The translations under genes and the position numbers were made by a program. Of a stretch of 21,458 nt of DNA, positions 1 to 7,120 are shown piece after piece (the first letter of the stretch is position 1; each line of letters begins with the position of its first letter). The stretch is taken from contig JBFFGE010000069.1 in assembly GCA_041557595.1 (NCBI GenBank), forward strand, positions 1 to 21,458, read 5' to 3'. Origin of the DNA: JAOTYV01 sp041557595. Lineage in GTDB: Bacteria > Pseudomonadota > Alphaproteobacteria > UBA8366. The notes beneath the pieces are model-generated. The model was not told the DNA's origin. It made no database searches and saw only the letters and a program-made list of their open reading frames with translations.

Positions 1-851
1 CCAGAGTCTCACGGCATTTGAAGTTGTTGGTCGAAGCGGGATTGCTGCAGCGATTTCGCGAAGGGACATGGGCCTACTACCGGCTCACCGAACGGACGCC
101 CGAGAACGGGTTCGTGCGGACCTTGTTGACCATGATGCCGAAGGACGACGGAACGCTAAGGCGCGATCAGGAACGATTGGAAGAAATCAAAAAATCGCGG
201 GCGGCGATCGCCGGCGAATTCTTTCGTCAGAATGCGTCGCAATGGGACCGAATCCGGAAGATGTATATCAATGATTTGGAAGTCGAGCGCGCCTTGCAGG
301 CGCTGATTCCCGAGTCCGATGTCGGCGATCTGTTGGATGTCGGGACGGGCACCGGCCGCATCCTCGAAATTTTCGGAAAATCGATTACACGGGGCGTCGG
401 CATCGACATGTCGCGGGAAATGCTCGCGATTGCGCGGGCGAACCTGGAACAACGGGGCTTAAACAATTGCCATGTGCGATACGGCGACATGAACCAATTG
501 CCGTTCGGCGACGAGATGTTCGATGCCGTGACCTTTCATCTCGCATTGCACTACGCCGAGGACCCGGCGGATGCCATTCGCGAGGCGGCCCGGTATCTCG
601 ATGTGCAGGGCCGCATGATCGTCGTCGATTTCGCGCCCCATAACGAAAAAAGCCTGCAAACGGAACATGGCCACCGCTGGCTCGGCTTCGATGACGAGGA
701 TATCGGCAACTGGTTTGCGGCGGCCGGGTTGGCGGTTCGCGCGGTGAAGCGGCTGCCCGGCGATCCGCTGACGGTCTGTCTGTGGTCGGCCGAAAAACGC
801 CAGGAGACACTGCTGGCGAATACCGATCTGCAAGCGGTCGAGGTGGGGTAA
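1..851 (+). CDS. ArsR-family regulator fused to a SAM-dependent methyltransferase domain (5' partial)
   Basis: The reading frame is open to the left edge of the window (first complete codon at base 3), so the gene starts upstream and only its C-terminal part is present. The first visible residues, RVSRHLKLLVEAGLL, match the recognition helix of an ArsR winged helix, followed by a wing (REGTWAYYRL). A linker leads to a class I methyltransferase fold: motif I DVGTGTG near bases 337-357, the acidic loop GIDMS near 400, and GDMNQLPF followed by FDAVTFHLALHY. ArsR-methyltransferase fusions next to metF/metH occur widely in alphaproteobacteria, and SahR-type ArsR regulators of the methionine cycle respond to S-adenosylhomocysteine. 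I infer a similar sensor role, with the methyltransferase fold binding SAM or SAH, possibly without catalysis. Its TAA overlaps the metF ATG by one base (TAATG), which suggests translational coupling. The family call is firm; the ligand is inference. Confidence 0.85.
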   Translation, partial: RVSRHLKLLVEAGLLQRFREGTWAYYRLTERTPENGFVRTLLTMMPKDDGTLRRDQERLEEIKKSRAAIAGEFFRQNASQWDRIRKMYINDLEVERALQALIPESDVGDLLDVGTGTGRILEIFGKSITRGVGIDMSREMLAIARANLEQRGLNNCHVRYGDMNQLPFGDEMFDAVTFHLALHYAEDPADAIREAARYLDVQGRMIVVDFAPHNEKSLQTEHGHRWLGFDDEDIGNWFAAAGLAVRAVKRLPGDPLTVCLWSAEKRQETLLANTDLQAVEVG

Positions 852-1717
852 TGGCGACAGCACCGAATGTCAGTTTCGAATTCTTCCCGCCGCATGACGA
901 CAAGGCGGCAGAGCGCCTGTGGTCGGTGATCGAAGAACTGACCCCGCTGCGCGCGCAATTCTTCTCGGTGACCTATGGCGCGGGCGGGTCGACCCGCGCA
1001 CGGACCGACACTATCGTGCGGCGCATCCATGACGAATGCGCGACGCCGCCCGCGGCGCATCTGACCTGTGTCGGAGCATCGCGCGGCGAAATCGATCAAC
1101 TGGCCCAATCATGGTGGGACGCGGGGATCCGACAAATCGTGGCATTGCGCGGGGACGCGCCCGAAGGAACGGCGCACTACCAGCCGCATCCGAGCGGATA
1201 CGAAAATGCAGCCGCGCTTGTCGACGGTCTGCGCCGCATCGCCGACTTCGATATTTCCGTCGCCGCCTATCCTGAATGTCATCCCGATTCACCGTCGATA
1301 GGCGCCGATATCGACAATTTGAAGCGCAAGATCGACAATGGCGCCAACCGGGCGATTACCCAGTTCTTCTTCGACAATGAGGATTTCCTGCGGTTCCGCG
1401 ACCGGGCGGCGGCGGCCGGCATCACGGTTCCGTTGGTGCCGGGAATTCTTCCGGTTACCAATTTCGCCAAGGTCGTATCGTTCAGCGAGCGGTGCGGTGC
1501 GAAGGTGCCGGACCGGATGGCGAAAATTTTCGAGGGGCTCGATGCGGACCCGGAGACGCGTACCTTGATCGCCGCCACGGTTGCGGTCGAACAGTGCGAA
1601 GCACTGCAACGCGAAGGTGTCGAACATTTTCATTTTTATACATTGAACCGCCCGACCTTGACCAAGGCCATTTGTTGGCGGCTCGGCATCCGGCCGCGCG
1701 CCGTGGCCGCGGCCTGA
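851..1717 (+). CDS. metF: 5,10-methylenetetrahydrofolate reductase
   Basis: MetF reduces 5,10-methylene-THF to 5-methyl-THF using FAD, supplying the methyl donor for MetH in the cytoplasm. The protein has 288 residues, close to the 296 of E. coli MetF. Visible family signatures are VSFEFFPP near the N terminus (E10 aligns with the catalytic Glu28 of E. coli), VTYGAGGS, the flavin-site ALRGD (D102), TQFFFD (residues 170-175), PGILPV and the C-terminal HFHFYTLNR. I chose the ATG at 851 because translation from it begins just before the conserved VSFEFFPP and because GAGGTGGGG lies just upstream. An in-frame GTG at 782 would add 23 residues that do not look like MetF. It overlaps the preceding regulator by one base and is followed by metH after 15 bases, so the three genes are probably one operon. 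Confidence 0.97.
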   Translation: MATAPNVSFEFFPPHDDKAAERLWSVIEELTPLRAQFFSVTYGAGGSTRARTDTIVRRIHDECATPPAAHLTCVGASRGEIDQLAQSWWDAGIRQIVALRGDAPEGTAHYQPHPSGYENAAALVDGLRRIADFDISVAAYPECHPDSPSIGADIDNLKRKIDNGANRAITQFFFDNEDFLRFRDRAAAAGITVPLVPGILPVTNFAKVVSFSERCGAKVPDRMAKIFEGLDADPETRTLIAATVAVEQCEALQREGVEHFHFYTLNRPTLTKAICWRLGIRPRAVAAA

Positions 1718-1732
1718 AGCGGGGCGATCGCA

Positions 1733-4700
1733 ATGGATGGTAGGGCTGTGACGGAGACACGTGACACAAGGTCGATTCTGACGGGCCTGCTACGCGACCG
1801 AATCCTCGTGCTGGATGGCGCGATGGGTACGATGGTTCAGGCGCAGAATCTGCGGGAAGAAGATTATCGCGGCGATCGCTTTGTGGATTGGCCGCAGCCG
1901 CTGAAGGGCAATCACGACCTCCTGGTGCTGACGAAACCGACGGTCATTCGCGGCATCCACGAGGCGTTCCTGCGTGCCGGCGCGGACATTATCGAAACCA
2001 ATACCTTCACGTCCAATGCCGTTTCGCAGGCGGATTACGGCATGGAAGGGTTGGTGCGCGAATTGAATGCGGCGGCCGCCCGGCTTGCGCGCGACGTGGC
2101 CGACGAGGTGCAGGCGGAGACGCCAAACCGGCCGCGCTTTGTCGCCGGCGTGCTCGGACCGACCAATCGGACCGCATCGATGTCCGCCGACGTCAACGAT
2201 CCGGGCGCGCGCGGGATCACTTTCGACGAATTGGTCGTGTTGTATCGCGACGCGATCGACGGATTGGTGGAAGGCGGCGCCGATTTGTTGATGATCGAAA
2301 CGATCTTCGACACGTTGAACTGCAAGGCGGCGATCTACGCCTATCTGGAACACCGGGCGACCAGCGGGCTCGATCTGCCGCTGATGATTTCCGCGACGAT
2401 CACGGATGCGTCGGGGCGGACCCTGTCGGGGCAGACGCCGGAGGCGTTCTGGAATGCGGTCGCGCATGCACGGCCGATATCGGTCGGGCTCAATTGCGCG
2501 CTCGGCGCCGAAGATCTCCGACCCTATATCCAGGAACTCTCCCGCGTCGCCGACGTGCCGGTCAGCATTCATCCCAATGCCGGATTACCGAACGAATTCG
2601 GCGACTACGACGACACTCCGGAATATATGGCCGAGGCGCTGGGCGAATTCGCCACGAGCGGCTTTCTCAATATCGTCGGCGGATGTTGCGGCACGACCGA
2701 CGCGCATATTGCCGCGATCGCAAGGGCGGTGCGCGATTTGCCGCCGCGGTCCCTGCCGTCGCCGGATCCTTATTGCCGCCTGAGCGGTCTCGAGCCGCTG
2801 ACCATCGGGCCGGTGACGGGCTTCGTGAATATCGGCGAGCGGACCAATGTCGCGGGATCGGCCCGTTTCAAGAAGCTCATTCTGGAGGGCGAATACGAAG
2901 CCGCGTTGGATGTCGCCCGCCAGCAAGTCGTCAACGGCGCACAAATCATCGACATCAATATGGACGATGCGATGCTCGACGCCGAAGAGGCGGTGGTGCG
3001 ATTTCTCAACCTGGTGGCCGCGGAGCCGGATATCTCGCGCGTTCCGATCATGATCGATTCCTCCAAATGGTCGGTCATCGAGGCGGGATTGAAATGCATC
3101 CAGGGCAAGGGCGTGGTCAATTCGATCAGTCTGAAAGAGGGCGATGACGCGTTCATCGAGCAGGCCCGGAAGATCCTGAAATACGGCGCCGCCGTCGTCG
3201 TCATGGCGTTCGACGAAAAGGGGCAGGCGGATTCCCGCGAGCGCAAGTTCGAGATCTGCAAGCGGTCATACGATGTCCTTACCCGGAAAGTGGGATTTCA
3301 GCCGCAGGACATCATTTTCGATCCGAATATTTTCGCGGTCGCGACCGGCATCGAAGAGCATGACAATTATGCGGTCGACTACATCAATGCGACCCGCGAC
3401 ATCAAACAGCATCTGCCGCATGCCTTGGTCAGCGGCGGCTTGAGCAATGTTTCCTTCTCGTTTCGCGGCAACGACGGGGTGCGCGAGGCGATGCATTCCG
3501 TCTTCCTGTATCACGCGATTCAGGCCGGCATGGATATGGGCATCGTCAACGCGGGGCAGCTCGCGGTCTACGCGGACATTCCCGAAGACTTCCGCGAACG
3601 GGTCGAAGATGTGATTCTCAATCGCCGGCCGGACGCCACGGAACGCCTGCTCGATGCCGCCAGTTCGGTAAAGGATCGCAAAAAAGGCACGACGGAAGAC
3701 CTCGCCTGGCGCGACGGCACCGTCGAGGAAAGATTGAGCCATGCGCTGGTCAAGGGGATCAACGAATTCATCGTCGCCGATACCGAGGAGGCGCGGCTGA
3801 CGCGCGAGCGGCCGATCGAGGTGATCGAGGGGCCGTTGATGGATGGCATGGATATCGTCGGCGAGCTGTTCGGATCGGGGCAGATGTTCCTGCCGCAGGT
3901 GGTGAAAAGCGCCCGGGTCATGAAGCAGGCGGTGGCCCATCTCATCCCCTTCATCGAGGCGGAAAAAGGCGGAAAAGCCAAAGCCAAGGGCAAGGTGCTG
4001 ATGGCCACCGTCAAGGGCGACGTGCACGACATCGGCAAAAATATCGTCGGCGTGGTCCTGCAGTGCAACAACTTCGAGGTGATCGATCTGGGCGTGATGG
4101 TGCCCTACACCAAGATCCTGGAAACCGCCCGGGCCGAAAAAGTCGACATGATCGGGTTGAGCGGTTTGATCACGCCGTCGCTCGAGGAAATGGCGATCGT
4201 CGCTGCGGAAATGACGCGCGAAGGCTTCGATATCCCCCTGCTGATCGGCGGGGCCACGACCTCCAAGGTGCACACGGCGGTGAAAATCGCTCCCAATTAC
4301 AGCGGTCCCATCGTTCATGTGGTCGACGCCTCGCGAGCGGTCGGGGTTGCCGGCAATCTGGTGAGCGAGACCCACAATTCGCCGTTTACCCAGCAGATAC
4401 AGGCGGAGTACGACGACATTCGCACCCGCCATGCCGGTCAACGCTGCGGCGCCCAACAGGCGACGCTGGAAGCCGCGCGCGAGGCTGCCCACCGCATCGA
4501 TTGGTCGCAGGTGGCGCCGCCGAAGCCCGACTTTCTCGGGCTCAAGACGTTTGAGCGATACGACCTTGCCGAGCTCGTCGAGAGCATCGATTGGACGCCG
4601 TTTTTCCGCACCTGGGAACTCGCCGGCGTGTATCCGGCACTGCTCGAGGATTCGGTGGTCGGCGACGCCGCGCGATCGTTGTTCCAGGACGCCAAGGCGA

Positions 4701-5467
4701 TGATCGAGCGGGTCGTCGCCGAAGAGTGGCTCGGGGCCAACGCGGTAATCGGATTTTTCCCCGCGAATGCGGTCGGCGACGATGTCGAAATATATACGGA
4801 TGACAGCCGTTCCACGGTGCACAGGACCTTCCATTTCCTGCGCCAGCAGATGTCGAAACGCGCGGGCGGCACCAATTACTGTCTTGCCGATTTCGTCGCG
4901 CCGAAGGAGTCGGGGGTGGCCGATTACATCGGCGCCTTCGCGGTGACCGCCGGGCTCGGAATCGAAGAGCGTCTCCGCGCATTCAAATCCGATCATGACG
5001 ATTACAACGATATCCTGCTCAAGGCGGTTGCCGACCGGTTCGCGGAAGCCTTTGCGGAACGGATGCATCAGCGGGTGCGCATGGAGTTCTGGGGCTATGC
5101 GCCGGAGGAGGACTTGTCCAATCAAGACCTGATCAAGGAGCGCTATCAGGGGATCCGGCCCGCGCCGGGCTATCCTGCCTGTCCGGACCATACGGAAAAA
5201 TCCGATCTGTTCGATCTCTTGCAGGCGGAAAAAAACGCATCGATATCGCTGACCGAGAATTTCGCGATGCTCCCGACGGCGGCCGTTTCCGGGTTCTATT
5301 TTTGGCATCCGGAGTCGCGCTACTTCGGCATCGGCAAGATCGGCCGCGATCAGGTGGAGGATTACGCGCGGCGCAAGGGCGTGCCGCTGCTGCAGGCGGA
5401 GCGCTGGCTTGCGTCAAACCTCTCCTACGATCGGGCGTCAGGCGGCGCGCCGGTTCGCGCGGCGTAA
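1733..5467 (+). CDS. metH: Cobalamin-dependent methionine synthase (full length)
   Basis: MetH transfers a methyl group from 5-methyl-THF to homocysteine through methylcobalamin. At 1244 residues it carries all four modules of E. coli MetH (1227 residues). The homocysteine domain has DGAMGT near residue 28 and zinc ligands C255 and C318/C319 (GGCCGT). The pterin domain begins near FVNIGERTNVAGS. The cobalamin domain has the cap region and DVHDIGKN with axial ligand H765, followed by GLSGLITPS and GGATTS. The reactivation domain has RPAPGYPACPDH (R1142) for SAM binding. Many alphaproteobacteria split this protein over two or more genes; here it is unsplit. An in-frame GTG at 1748 is an alternative start and would remove five residues. 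It lies 15 bases after metF. Its last 30 bases overlap the end of the convergent transporter gene. Confidence 0.97.
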   Translation: MDGRAVTETRDTRSILTGLLRDRILVLDGAMGTMVQAQNLREEDYRGDRFVDWPQPLKGNHDLLVLTKPTVIRGIHEAFLRAGADIIETNTFTSNAVSQADYGMEGLVRELNAAAARLARDVADEVQAETPNRPRFVAGVLGPTNRTASMSADVNDPGARGITFDELVVLYRDAIDGLVEGGADLLMIETIFDTLNCKAAIYAYLEHRATSGLDLPLMISATITDASGRTLSGQTPEAFWNAVAHARPISVGLNCALGAEDLRPYIQELSRVADVPVSIHPNAGLPNEFGDYDDTPEYMAEALGEFATSGFLNIVGGCCGTTDAHIAAIARAVRDLPPRSLPSPDPYCRLSGLEPLTIGPVTGFVNIGERTNVAGSARFKKLILEGEYEAALDVARQQVVNGAQIIDINMDDAMLDAEEAVVRFLNLVAAEPDISRVPIMIDSSKWSVIEAGLKCIQGKGVVNSISLKEGDDAFIEQARKILKYGAAVVVMAFDEKGQADSRERKFEICKRSYDVLTRKVGFQPQDIIFDPNIFAVATGIEEHDNYAVDYINATRDIKQHLPHALVSGGLSNVSFSFRGNDGVREAMHSVFLYHAIQAGMDMGIVNAGQLAVYADIPEDFRERVEDVILNRRPDATERLLDAASSVKDRKKGTTEDLAWRDGTVEERLSHALVKGINEFIVADTEEARLTRERPIEVIEGPLMDGMDIVGELFGSGQMFLPQVVKSARVMKQAVAHLIPFIEAEKGGKAKAKGKVLMATVKGDVHDIGKNIVGVVLQCNNFEVIDLGVMVPYTKILETARAEKVDMIGLSGLITPSLEEMAIVAAEMTREGFDIPLLIGGATTSKVHTAVKIAPNYSGPIVHVVDASRAVGVAGNLVSETHNSPFTQQIQAEYDDIRTRHAGQRCGAQQATLEAAREAAHRIDWSQVAPPKPDFLGLKTFERYDLAELVESIDWTPFFRTWELAGVYPALLEDSVVGDAARSLFQDAKAMIERVVAEEWLGANAVIGFFPANAVGDDVEIYTDDSRSTVHRTFHFLRQQMSKRAGGTNYCLADFVAPKESGVADYIGAFAVTAGLGIEERLRAFKSDHDDYNDILLKAVADRFAEAFAERMHQRVRMEFWGYAPEEDLSNQDLIKERYQGIRPAPGYPACPDHTEKSDLFDLLQAEKNASISLTENFAMLPTAAVSGFYFWHPESRYFGIGKIGRDQVEDYARRKGVPLLQAERWLASNLSYDRASGGAPVRAA

Positions 5468-6385
5468 CAACACGCGGCAGATCGGCTGAATGGCCGTCGG
5501 CATGAGATAGATCGGCAATTGGCCGAGCGCGACATAGAGCGTGAAGGTATCGCCGGCCGCCTCGCCCAGCACCACCAACAGCAAAATCAGATTCCTGCTG
5601 CCGCTGGTCACCGCCATGGCCAATCCCGCGGTTGCGCCCATCCGCCAGAAGAGCGTGCCGCCGACCGCATGCAGCGTCGCGCTGACCGCGAAAGCGGCGA
5701 GCACGATTGTCATTGCCTTCGCGGGATCCTCAAGGATCCGGGCGCTCACGCCATCCATAATGGCGATTGCGATAACGACCAGAAACAGAACGGTCAGGCC
5801 GTCAACCTCGCGCCGAAGGGCGGCGCGCCGCTCTGCCGGAACGATACGGCGGAGCACCGCCGCGACGACGAAGGGAAGGCCGATAAAGAGTCCGGTTCGC
5901 ATTGCGAAATCCGACAAATCGATGGCGATATCCACGCCGAGCAGCAGGAAGATAATCGGCGCCAAGGTGAGCGGTAGCAGCAGCGTGCCGGTAACGACCG
6001 AGAACACCGCGAGTTCGGTGTTCAGACCGAGGAGCTGACAAAACGGTACGGATGAAATGATCGGCGCCGAGGCGGCGTTCAGCACCATCGCGGCCAAAAG
6101 CATGGGCGCCAGCCCGAGCGCCGAACCGCCGGCCCAAACCAGGAACGGGCTGGCGACCAGCAGCCATATCACGATCGACAGGGCGAGCACGGGACGGCGG
6201 CCAAAGGAGAGCGCCGCGGACCAGTCGAGCTGCAGGATTGCCGTGGTAAGCAACAACACGACGAGCGGCTCCATCGCGGGCCGCACGAATGCCGCCAGGC
6301 CGGGAAACAGCAGGCCCAGAAAAATACTGGCGCCGATGGTCGGCATCGAGAGCCGGGCCAGCAATTGCAGCGCTCCGGAAATCAT
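5438..6385 (-). CDS. Bile-acid:sodium-symporter-like (BASS/SBF superfamily) membrane protein
   Basis: A very hydrophobic 315-residue protein that I read as about nine or ten membrane helices separated by short basic loops. Features resembling the BASS family are the internal stretch NAASAPIISS (residues 103-112), similar to the family's sodium-site crossover segment, and GSRNLILLLVVLG (262-274), similar to the family's conserved asparagine-containing second crossover. Such proteins are sodium-coupled transporters of organic anions; the substrate cannot be told from sequence. The start at 6385 (ATG) has only a weak upstream Shine-Dalgarno (GAGTCGG); M14 is an alternative. The C terminus is basic (RRANRRAA). 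The gene converges on metH and shares 30 bases with it. Its 5' end faces the thioesterase gene across the repeat-bearing intergenic region. Family assignment is moderate; specific function is unknown. Confidence 0.7.
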   Translation of the reverse strand: MISGALQLLARLSMPTIGASIFLGLLFPGLAAFVRPAMEPLVVLLLTTAILQLDWSAALSFGRRPVLALSIVIWLLVASPFLVWAGGSALGLAPMLLAAMVLNAASAPIISSVPFCQLLGLNTELAVFSVVTGTLLLPLTLAPIIFLLLGVDIAIDLSDFAMRTGLFIGLPFVVAAVLRRIVPAERRAALRREVDGLTVLFLVVIAIAIMDGVSARILEDPAKAMTIVLAAFAVSATLHAVGGTLFWRMGATAGLAMAVTSGSRNLILLLVVLGEAAGDTFTLYVALGQLPIYLMPTAIQPICRVLLRRANRRAA

Positions 6386-6439
6386 CGCCGACTCAACAAA
6401 TTATTTGCATCCAATGTTGCCAAGCCCTCGATCCTTTCG

Positions 6440-6550
6440 CTAGAGCAGTTTATGTGCGCCCATTTGGGCGCGCATAAGCTGCTCTATCTTTGTAAAATCG
6501 ATCAACTTTTCTGCCTTTAATTGATTCCAATTTAAGGCAGGTTGATCTAG
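6440..6550 (-). repeat. Two-hairpin repeat, copy 1 (inverted relative to copy 2)
   Basis: Starts and ends with CTAG. On the plus strand the first hairpin spans 6441-6486, with arms of about 21 bases (6441-6461 with 6466-6486), loop ATTT and two T/C differences that still allow G-U pairing in one RNA strand. The second spans 6500-6547: GATCAAC (6500-6506) pairs with GTTGATC (6541-6547), then after a TTTT bulge CTGCCTT pairs with AAGGCAG (6534-6540). Read on the minus strand it shares order and landmark words with the element at 13287-13394: CTAGA, TTAAATTG in the first hairpin, TTTTAC in the spacer and TGCTCTA at the end. It fills most of the divergent region between the transporter and the thioesterase. 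Confidence 0.75.
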
Positions 6551-6552
6551 GG
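6549..6552 (+). promoter_or_regulatory. Probable Shine-Dalgarno of the thioesterase gene, abutting the repeat
   Basis: AGGG lies eight bases before the ATG at 6561. It begins inside the terminal CTAG of the two-hairpin repeat and two bases after its last paired base (6547), so folding of the leader could influence ribosome access. Confidence 0.45.
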
Positions 6553-6560
6553 TCCGGGCC

Positions 6561-7049
6561 ATGAAAATTCCCGCACCGCTGGCCCTGCACAGTGAACCCG
6601 TCCGTCCTGAGTGGATCGACTATAACGGCCACATGAACGTGGCCTACTATGTGCTCGCTTTCGACAATGCGACGGATGCCTTCCTTGACTACATCGGCCT
6701 GGATCACGCCTACAAGGAAAAGGCGAAGGTAACGACCTTCGTTGCCGATATGAACGTCACCTACGTTCAGGAGGTGATGGAGGGCGATCCGCTGCGCTTC
6801 ACAACCCAGCTGCTGGCGTATGACGCGAAAAAATTCCGTTATATCCATACCATGTATCATGCGGAAAAGGGCTTTCTCGCCGCAACCAACGAGCTGTTAT
6901 CCCTGCATATCGACCTTGCGACCCGGCGGGTGGGCGCGATGGGACCGGCGATTCTGGAGCGGCTGGAGGCTGTCATGCGGTCGCACGCCGAATTGGAGAT
7001 TCCGGCCGTTGTCGGGCGTGTCCTCGGCGTTCGCCCGAAGCGGGATTAG
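6561..7049 (+). CDS. Hotdog-fold acyl-CoA thioesterase (4HBT family)
   Basis: A 162-residue single-domain protein with the 4-hydroxybenzoyl-CoA-thioesterase motif DYNGHMNVAYY starting at D20, the usual position of the catalytic aspartate in this subfamily, followed by the hotdog helix (FDNATDAFLDYIGLD) and beta strands (VTTFVADMNVTYVQEVMEGDPLRFTTQL). The family hydrolyses acyl-CoA thioesters in the cytoplasm. The sequence also resembles thioesterase domains associated with carnitine/betainyl-CoA metabolism in proteobacteria, but no carnitine genes are present here, so the substrate is open. The ATG at 6561 is preceded by AGGG at a spacing of eight. The leader contains the two-hairpin repeat. 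The next gene is on the same strand 71 bases downstream, with promoter-like AT-rich sequence between, so co-transcription is uncertain. Confidence 0.85.
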   Translation: MKIPAPLALHSEPVRPEWIDYNGHMNVAYYVLAFDNATDAFLDYIGLDHAYKEKAKVTTFVADMNVTYVQEVMEGDPLRFTTQLLAYDAKKFRYIHTMYHAEKGFLAATNELLSLHIDLATRRVGAMGPAILERLEAVMRSHAELEIPAVVGRVLGVRPKRD

Positions 7050-7057
7050 TCCGTTCG

Positions 7058-7072
7058 TTAAGCATTTTTTAG
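7058..7072 (+). promoter_or_regulatory. CtrA-like site (TTAA-N7-TTAG)
   Basis: TTAA at 7058-7061 and TTAG at 7069-7072 are separated by exactly seven bases, matching the alphaproteobacterial CtrA consensus TTAA-N7-TTAA at seven of eight positions. It lies about 50 bases before the GTG of the diguanylate cyclase, in a promoter-like position. A near-match of this kind in an AT-rich gap can arise by chance. Confidence 0.25.
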
Positions 7073-7110
7073 ACTAATTCCACTACTTTGCCGCTCAATT
7101 GCAATGAATT

Positions 7111-7114
7111 GGAG
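7111..7114 (+). promoter_or_regulatory. Shine-Dalgarno that fixes the GTG start of the diguanylate cyclase
   Basis: GGAG stands six bases before GTG 7121. It supports that start over an in-frame TTG at 7088, which has no such site. Confidence 0.65.
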
Positions 7115-7120
7115 ACGGCG

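Noticed and set aside
18..20. TTG at 18 as the start of the first gene
   Set aside because: The frame continues upstream to the window edge and encodes ArsR recognition-helix residues (RVSRH) before it; the true start is outside the window.
782..850. GTG at 782 as the metF start
   Set aside because: It lies deep in the preceding gene and adds non-conserved residues; ATG 851 is preceded by a good ribosome site and sits directly before VSFEFFPP.
3266..5308. A 680-codon open frame antisense to metH
   Set aside because: It lies wholly inside metH; its His/Asp/Arg-rich composition is typical of an antisense shadow frame and there is no start signal.
6417..6446. Promoter TTGCCA-N18-TAGAGC for the thioesterase
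   Set aside because: The -35 is good but the -10 matches only three of six bases and falls in the hairpin arm; not strong enough to list.
6440..6550. Copy 1 of the repeat as an insertion sequence or CRISPR-like unit
   Set aside because: It has no coding capacity, no transposase, no tandem array and no clear target duplication beyond CTAG.
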